From: Pardosa pseudoannulata
Taxonomy: Eukaryota > Arthropoda > Arachnida > Araneae > Lycosidae
Direction: 5' to 3'
DNA length: 64,000 nt
NCBI GenBank assembly: GCA_032207245.1
Contig: CM063503.1
Coordinates: forward strand, 64,442,566-64,506,565
The translations under genes and the position numbers were made by a program. Within the stretch, counting starts at the first letter, position 1. Each line of letters starts with the position of its first letter. The notes below the pieces were generated by a model. That model was given only the letters and a program-made list of their open reading frames with translations. It was not told where the DNA came from and ran no database searches. Positions 58,165-64,000 of the stretch are shown one piece after another.

Positions 58165-58742
58165 AAAAGTAACCTGCACTACAGTCTACATTTTTTGTTA
58201 CATGAATAAAAATAGCAGAATATTGTGTATAAAGTATTATATTTAAATTTTAAGAATTTACATAAATTTGTAGACTTTTCAATCCTGTTGCCATAAAACT
58301 TAGGCTGTGTGAAAAATATTAGAAAAATTTTATTCAAAGCACAAAATATAAACAATGCTTATAAAAATAGTAATAATAATAATAACAGCAGCAAATTTAA
58401 ATATTATTAAAAAATTGCATGCTGGGAAGAAAAATGATGCTAATTAATAAAAGTAACCAGCACTACAATCTACATTTTTTGTTACACGAATACAAAATAG
58501 CAGAATATTGTGTATGAAGAATTATATTTAAATTTTAAGAACTTATATAAATTTGTAGACTATTCATACCTTCTGCCATAAAACTTAAGCTGTTTAAAAA
58601 ATATTTTTAAAAAATTATTCAAAACACAAAATATAAACAATGCTTATAATAAAAATAATAATAATAATAATAATAACAGCAAAGTTAAATATTATTAAAA
58701 AATTGCATGCTGGGAAGAAAAATTATGCTAATTAATAAAAAC
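58165..58742. repeat. Tandem duplication, period 284 bp
   Basis: Copies begin AAAAGTAACC at 58165 and 58449 and end AAAAATTGCATGCTGGGAAG then GCTAATTAATAAAA. Each contains an expanding TAATAA run and AACAGCA. Confidence 0.94.
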
Positions 58743-59201
58743 AATGCATAAACTTTTTCAAATCAAAATTATAAGATAACGTTATATTAAACTTTATGAA
58801 ATACCTTCGTTTCATTTTACGCTATTTATTATTTTTATGGTAATGGTTTTAATATCTCTCATTAACATAATGCTGAAGCTCTGCAAGGATCAAAATCCTC
58901 GCCCCTGCTTTGGAATCTAATAATTATGGATGTCTTTTAACTTTTTATAACACGTGACACATTTCTTATATCTTATGCCGATCTCTTATGCTATCTTTTA
59001 GTCTCTGTTGATATTATAGTGGTCTCAGTTTACAGCATAAATGGAACAAAGTTATTGTTCATTAAGTGAGATGGTATAATAGTTATAATTCTCGATTTGA
59101 CACGCTTAATCCCATCAGTTGTTTTACGTTAATGTTTTTAAAGGTTGAACACCGCTCTTCTAGTTTAAAGTTCTATAACTCACCTATTCATAGCACTAAG
59201 T

Positions 59202-59369
59202 GCCGAACGATGGCCGATTGGTTAGAGTGCTGGCCTTCAGAACCGGAGTTCGTGGGCTCGAATCCCACAATGGCATGGATGTTCGTAGCCATTCGGAATC
59301 AGCTTTAAGCTGTAGGTCCCGGTCTCATTAGCCCTCATGTTGCAAAAAGTAGACCGTAGCACTCCAAGC
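59202..59369 (+). mobile_element. SINE family 1, full length, perfect 11-bp TSD
   Basis: Head GCCGAACGATGGCCGATTGG with the B-box variant GGCTCGAATCC; body and GTAGACCGTAGCACTCCAAG end are intact. Both flanks carry CATAGCACTAA (59190-59200 and 59370-59380). Confidence 0.93.
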
Positions 59370-59527
59370 CATAGCACTAAAAAACTTAAGTATTTAGGTT
59401 ATATAATAAATTCCAAGGTAATTCTTAAACGTCCCATTGATTTTATTCTGATGATAAATATCAAATTAGTATAAACAAACTCTGCTGTATTTTCCGTGTC
59501 CTTTAGAGCCTTAAAACAGACGTTGTT

Positions 59528-59885
59528 AAGTACATTTATTTGACAGTTATTGAGAAAATTATTCTTTATGATGCTCCGGTTGGTAGGAAGGCTCAAGCTT
59601 TTAAATTAATTACTGGTATTCAGATTTTCATTTCTTATCATCATCTAAGCTTTTAGCTCCACTCCGACGATTGCTCTTTACGTACTAGCTGGTATTCATC
59701 CTATTGACTTCCTGACCACCATAGAGTCATCTGTTTTTAACTTAAAGAGTTTTGGTGATCTTGACCATTTTGGTTTAACTCTAAGTATCGTTAATGATCA
59801 TCTTATCGATAATTCTGTTTTCCAAATTTTGATTTATATTTACAGTTTTCTACTTCATTTTACTCTTAAAATCTTATTTTCTTAG
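59528..59885 (+). pseudogene. Non-LTR retrotransposon (I/Jockey/R1-like) RT end, copy 2
   Basis: The first frame (from 59528) reads LTVIEKIILYDAPVGRKAQA, matching the VExIxLYGAxVW segment of LINE reverse transcriptases. After a shift, the frame from 59649 reads AFSSTPTIALYVLAGIHPID then FLTTIESSVFNLKSFGDLDH before a TAG at 59883-59885. The AFSTTSTxALxVLAGIxPLD pattern is diagnostic for the end of the RT domain in Jockey, I and R1 clades. In complete elements this is followed by an RNase H-like region or the 3' UTR, which is not recognisable here. The frameshift and missing palm domain make it inactive. Its first ~195 bp is shared with 52948-53142. Confidence 0.82.
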
Positions 59886-60164
59886 GTAAATTTTTACGGG
59901 TGGCTCTATAACGGGCGAAAATATTAGTGCCACTTTTTTCATGTTTGATGGTGAAGATAATTTATTTATAGCAATAATGCCGAGTTAAGCTATGATACCT
60001 CTGTTTTTAGGGTTGAACTGAAGGATGTAGCCTAGAAACATTTTAGGAGGAGTCTTCAAATATATTTCTATGAGATAATTTTTAATATATCAGGGATACA
60101 CTGAAAAGTCAAAACATTATAGCCGCTTTGGATATTATACCTTTTTTTAACTCCTATAAAGATA

Positions 60165-60835
60165 CTTGGCAGTTTTGTTCACTAGCTTTGGACATGTAAA
60201 AAAGCACGCCTAAATTCACACTTTCCGGTGAAGTTTCTGTGACTTATTAGGAGGCTACCAACAAATTTAAAAAAAAAGGTGTTTTGATCACCCTCTATCT
60301 TAAAAAGATGGGAAATAGTTTATAATTTTTGGAGTTTATTGTTTATAATATTTATATGACTATTGGCAATGTTTTCATGGTTTTCGAGAAACTCAGCACA
60401 TGTATTGAAAACGATATAATTGTTTCCTTAATAAGCAGCAATTTGTTTTAAAGTTTCTTCCTCTAGATTCCCAAAATTTATATTAAGACCTGTCAAAACT
60501 TGGCAATTTTGTTCACTAATTTTCAACCTGTAAAAAAGTATGCCTAAACTCACACTTTCCGGTGAAGTTTCTGTGACTGTTGCATTTAGAAGACCAATAT
60601 ATTGAAAAAAAAATTGTTTTGATCACCCTCTATCTTAAAAATATGGAAATAGTTTATGACTTTTGGATAACATTTATATGACTATTGGCAATGTTTTAAT
60701 GGTTTTCGGGAAACTCAGCACATGTATTAAAGATGATATAATTGTTTCCTTAACACACAGCAATTTTTTTTTAAAGTTTCTTTCTCGCGATTCCCAAAGT
60801 TTATATTAAGAGCTCACAAAACTTTGTAAAATAAG
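60165..60835. repeat. Tandem duplication, period 333 bp
   Basis: Copies share CACACTTTCCGGTGAAGTTTC (60218, 60551), GTTTTGATCACCCTCTATCT and GACTATTGGCAATGTTTT. Confidence 0.94.
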
Positions 60836-60920
60836 CAGGTTTTCAAGCGAAACATAATGACACAGATTAAGTTTTAAAAACTAATTTGACGGCGTGATAA
60901 AAGCATTTAAAGAAAGTACG

Positions 60921-61098
60921 GCCGAACGATAGCCGAATGGTTAGGTGCTGGCCTTCGGAACCGGAGTTCGTGGGTTCGAATCCCATTGTGGCATAGATGT
61001 TAGTAGCCGTTCGGAATCGGCTTTAAGCTGTAGGTCCCGATTTCATTACCCCTCGTGTTGCACAAAGTAAACCGTATCACTCCAAATCAAAACAAACT
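60921..61098 (+). mobile_element. SINE family 1, full length, perfect 12-bp TSD
   Basis: Head GCCGAACGATAGCCGAATGG, B box GGTTCGAATCC, end CCAAATCAAAACAAACT. Flanks both read AAAGAAAGTACG (60909-60920 and 61099-61110). Together with the copies at 21345 and 59202, this shows the family retroposed recently enough to leave intact duplications. Confidence 0.94.
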
Positions 61099-61235
61099 AA
61101 AGAAAGTACGCTGCTATTGCTCATTCGTTAAATATTAGCAATTTTTGGAGTTAAAGATATTGTAAGGTTTGTATTTTGAGTTAAGGATATTATATCCAAT
61201 ACTATGAGCAAATTTCCAATTTCTTAATTTTAGAA

Positions 61236-61238
61236 TTG

Positions 61239-61316
<78 letters not shown>

Positions 61317-61482
61317 GTATATATGTGTATATATGTGTATATATGTATATATATGTATATATATATATGTATATATATATATGTATATATATATATATGT
61401 ATATATATATATGTATATATATATATGTATATATATATATATGTATGTATATATATATATATATATATCTATATATATATCG
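61236..61482. repeat. Long TA microsatellite with regular GTATATAT interruptions
   Basis: About 70 bp of pure TA is followed by blocks in which single G residues recur every 10-20 bp. ORFs made of Tyr/Ile/Met are artefacts. Confidence 0.97.
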
Positions 61483-61589
61483 TGGTTATTATAAGCCTTA
61501 TTGGCTACTGCCCTTAAAATTGGTTCATGGTTGCAATGTTCTCCAGATTCCCAAATGATACTTCTGGAGGTGGTAAAGTAAACATGGGG

Positions 61590-61740
61590 GGGGGGGTCTT
61601 CTGCTTAGTCCCTGCTTCTTAATTACAAGGGTTCACTCTTAGAAGTCCAACCTCTTGAGTCAATGGCAACCATCTTTCCATAAGAAGTCATACGACTCCT
61701 TAATGGGAACAACACCAACCAAACAACAAACAAATAAACG
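61590..61740 (+). mobile_element. SINE family 2, 3' fragment
   Basis: Shares GGGTCTTCTGCT, CCCTGCTTC, TCAATGGCAACC-like and ACAACA-rich tail phrases with the minus-strand SINE at 15142-15507. It is diverged and has no head. Confidence 0.55.
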
Positions 61741-61812
61741 GTATTTCAGCCACACTCTGAAAGTAGCTGCAAAAAGAGGAAGAGTCTTTCAAAAATTGCG
61801 AATTTCCAATTT

Positions 61813-62373
61813 TTAACTCATTAACGCCTAGAATCCCTTTTTAGAAACAGTTAAAAATAATTTATAGAATTATTATGTTTTCTCAGGACGACTTCTCCTT
61901 TTCAGCAAAGGGAGATAACAATCCTACGAACAATTTCTCAGACTGTGAAGTATCTGCTTTTGTTATAATTTTATAACTTAAATTGACATTTTGGGATTTT
62001 TCCCACCTCGCTCATTAATTTGCTTTTTCCGCAGATACATCTACTGAAATCAGGGCCGATAGCTATATCTATTATAAAACTTTACTTTACAATACCGTGA
62101 TTGCACGTGATAGCAGATAAATCTGTTATCACGAAGTTTTTTTATTATAAATAGCTGACTGTGACGATTAAAATGACAGCTCGTGACTAATGAGGATTGG
62201 CCGCAATATGATAAATGAGGATATGATAATGAGGACAGACTGTAATTTCATATAATATATAGGCTACACAGTTGTTTCAATTTCGTATTTTTTCATTCTC
62301 AGGAGTCTATAATAATTTAAAACTCTCCATAAATATATATTTGGTAGAAATAATTCGAGTCTTAATGGGTTAA
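61813..62373. mobile_element. TTAA-flanked element, 561 bp
   Basis: Left end TTAACTCATTAACGCC; right end, read in reverse, TTAACCCATTAAGACT. Its left end matches TTAACCCATTAATACCTAG near 9552, the sequence hit by the hAT element at 9574. Right of centre it repeats TAATGAGGA and TAAATGAGGA motifs. Confidence 0.65.
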
Positions 62374-64000
62374 GACTGTACTCTTTTGTAATTTTTGCTG
62401 AGTCTTATGAAAATATCAAAAGCAAGTATGTAAAACTATATGTACTGTAGAAACAAAATTTTAATACCACTTTGCATTACAGTATTATTTTTTTAATTCA
62501 CCCCGAAAATACTTTGTGAACTGTAAAGAAATACAACTTGATACACCTCTGCGAGGGACATTCTTGGGCATGATAAACCTCCTTGTACCCCTCTCGCTAC
62601 TGACACTGGGCCGTTGAAGACACCAAATCATCATTATTTACACTATCAGTAGACGCATGAACATAAGCATTGAACCCTTAACAAAGTGTGTTGTCCAATT
62701 TCGATTTGCATTGCATCATGTTGTCAGTAAAGCTAGAATTCGGAGGTTTCCAGGTGAACAATTGGTGCTGTCGTACACCGTGTTAGAACTCAGCCTGGTA
62801 GCTGCTCAATTATGCTGAAGAGAAAATTCATATAATCCTTCTTGGGCCTCCTGTTTTTTTTCTTTGAGAACGCATTGAAAGATTGCGCTGTGGATTGCCC
62901 ATACAACAACAAGGTACATTCACTGGCATCTGTTTTTCAAAGCGACGATTGAGTGTTCTAACACGACATTTCTCTTAGAACAGGATCTGGAGTGTGCCAA
63001 AGTGGTTCAAAGAGCATAACGAAGAATTTAGCAAAATGTTTTGATCCCCTCTTTTCCAAATCATAATCTAATTCATCATACTTATGTGGGACCTCCTGGA
63101 ACAGCACTTCCGAATTTACAATTCATCGCCACAACCCTTTAGTCAAACTGAGGATCAGTTGTCTGGATTTGGGGTATGCAATGACTGCAGAAACTTAGTA
63201 GAAACTCGTGGAGTGCATGTCTTCATGATCTGAAGCTCATGTGCATGCTAGAGGTTGGCCAATAAGAATTTACAAGAAAGTATTTTCCTTGCATGCTCAT
63301 ATCTCGTCGTCAAATTAGTTTTTAAACTAAATTTGCCCCGTTATGTTTCTCTTGCCAACCTCAATCATTTTTATAAGTTTTGAAAGCGCTTGATATAATT
63401 TCTTGGGATATATGAATAAAAAACTTATTAACAAATTTACAATGTTTTAAAAAATAATCTTACATTTTCCTTAATATATAAGCTAAGTTTCCCATGACAA
63501 CCATGTAAAAAACCATGTAAACATGCCAATAATCAGTTCAAAAAACCATGTAAACATTACCAATAATCAGATAAATGTTATGCAAAAGTTACAAATCATT
63601 CCCAGTTACTTATGATGCATGGTAGTCAAAAGTTTTTTGTTGTTTTTTTTCAAAATAATGTAACATCAATCTAATTGAAATATAATTGAATAAATATAAT
63701 TGAAACATCACTGAAAAGTGCTAATTAAAGTACGTTTATTACATGATAGCTTAGTGAACAGATAATTAAGTATATTTTGAGTAATGTGTACAACGAAAAT
63801 GTATAAAATCTAAATTATTCCTTATGTTTTGACTCATCAGTATATATCATTTGTAATATTCAATTTATAGTACATACAACTAAACAATTTACAAAGAAGG
63901 ACTACAGAAAACAGTTGTCAACAAGAAGACGAAATGCAATTCATATTAAATTAAAAAGAAGACACTTTAATCATATTCTTTCTTGAAATTTTTCCCCAAA
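62374..64000. other. Unannotated end of the window with a GC-richer block
   Basis: Positions 62530-63300 are clearly less AT-rich than the surroundings, and both strands show short open stretches broken by stops. I could not match any to a family. It may be a decayed transposon or an exon-poor conserved block. A CCATGTAAACAT-type phrase is repeated near 63503-63555. Confidence 0.4.

Noticed and set aside
61236..61558. Overlapping Tyr/Ile/Met-rich ORFs
   Set aside because: Pure translation of the TA/GTATAT microsatellite in three frames.
62530..63300. Decayed transposase or helicase in the GC-richer block
   Set aside because: Short open stretches on both strands were compared by eye with mariner, Tc1, piggyBac and Helitron motifs; none matched convincingly.

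Overview
The window is AT-rich, intron- and repeat-dominated nuclear DNA from a eukaryote. It looks like an arthropod, and I infer an arachnid, most likely a spider. The basis is small secreted-protein exons set far apart, GTF2IRD2-like hAT relics, a tRNA Ser/Leu-like SINE family, mariner, pogo/Tigger, piggyBac and non-LTR relics, and many satellites. The taxon is an inference and no search was run. I see no operons, intact tRNA or rRNA genes, or CRISPR arrays.

Layout. 1.6-6.8 kb: about 19 monomers of a ~273-bp satellite, partly arranged as an 809-bp trimeric higher-order repeat. 9.3-10.5 kb: SINE debris and an 811-bp hAT element with a perfect 8-bp target duplication. 10.5-14.1 kb: a ~300-bp tandem repeat split by a 2.3-kb hAT element with a broken transposase. 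14.5-17.3 kb: SINE fragments, a second SINE family on the minus strand, and a degenerate repeat. 18.4-22.3 kb: a ~340-bp tandem array in which every well-preserved unit carries a 73-nt exon-like cassette. 22.5-26.3 kb: a 1.1-kb inverted repeat around a GC-richer loop. 27.4-27.9 kb: a hAT end and SINEs. 28.27-28.71 kb: secreted-protein gene A. 29.5-35 kb: decayed repeats and a mariner relic. 35.2-37.9 kb: two pogo/Tigger-type elements flanking a piggyBac-type relic. 38-44 kb: mostly featureless, with one tandem duplication. 44.17-44.28 kb: two adjacent long hairpins. 44.8-45.8 kb: a ~172-bp satellite. 47.6-51.2 kb: a 750-bp dimeric satellite interrupted by a deleted hAT element. 52.9 and 59.5 kb: LINE reverse-transcriptase relics. 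54.6-57.7 and 61.8-62.4 kb: TTAA-flanked elements, one nested in another. 55.81-56.15 kb: secreted-protein gene B. The rest is SINEs, short tandem duplications and a long TA array.

The only two convincing genes, A and B, are on the plus strand about 27.5 kb apart. They share a signal peptide, a gap-free 30-residue hydrophobic core with about 12 identities, and an intron acceptor 8-10 nt before the ATG, so I read them as members of one duplicated family of unknown function. The most intriguing unexplained structures are the repeated 73-nt mini-exon cassettes (18.5-20.3 kb), the twin hairpins (44.2 kb), the inverted repeat (22.5-26.3 kb) and the one-sided orientation of all ten family-1 SINE copies.
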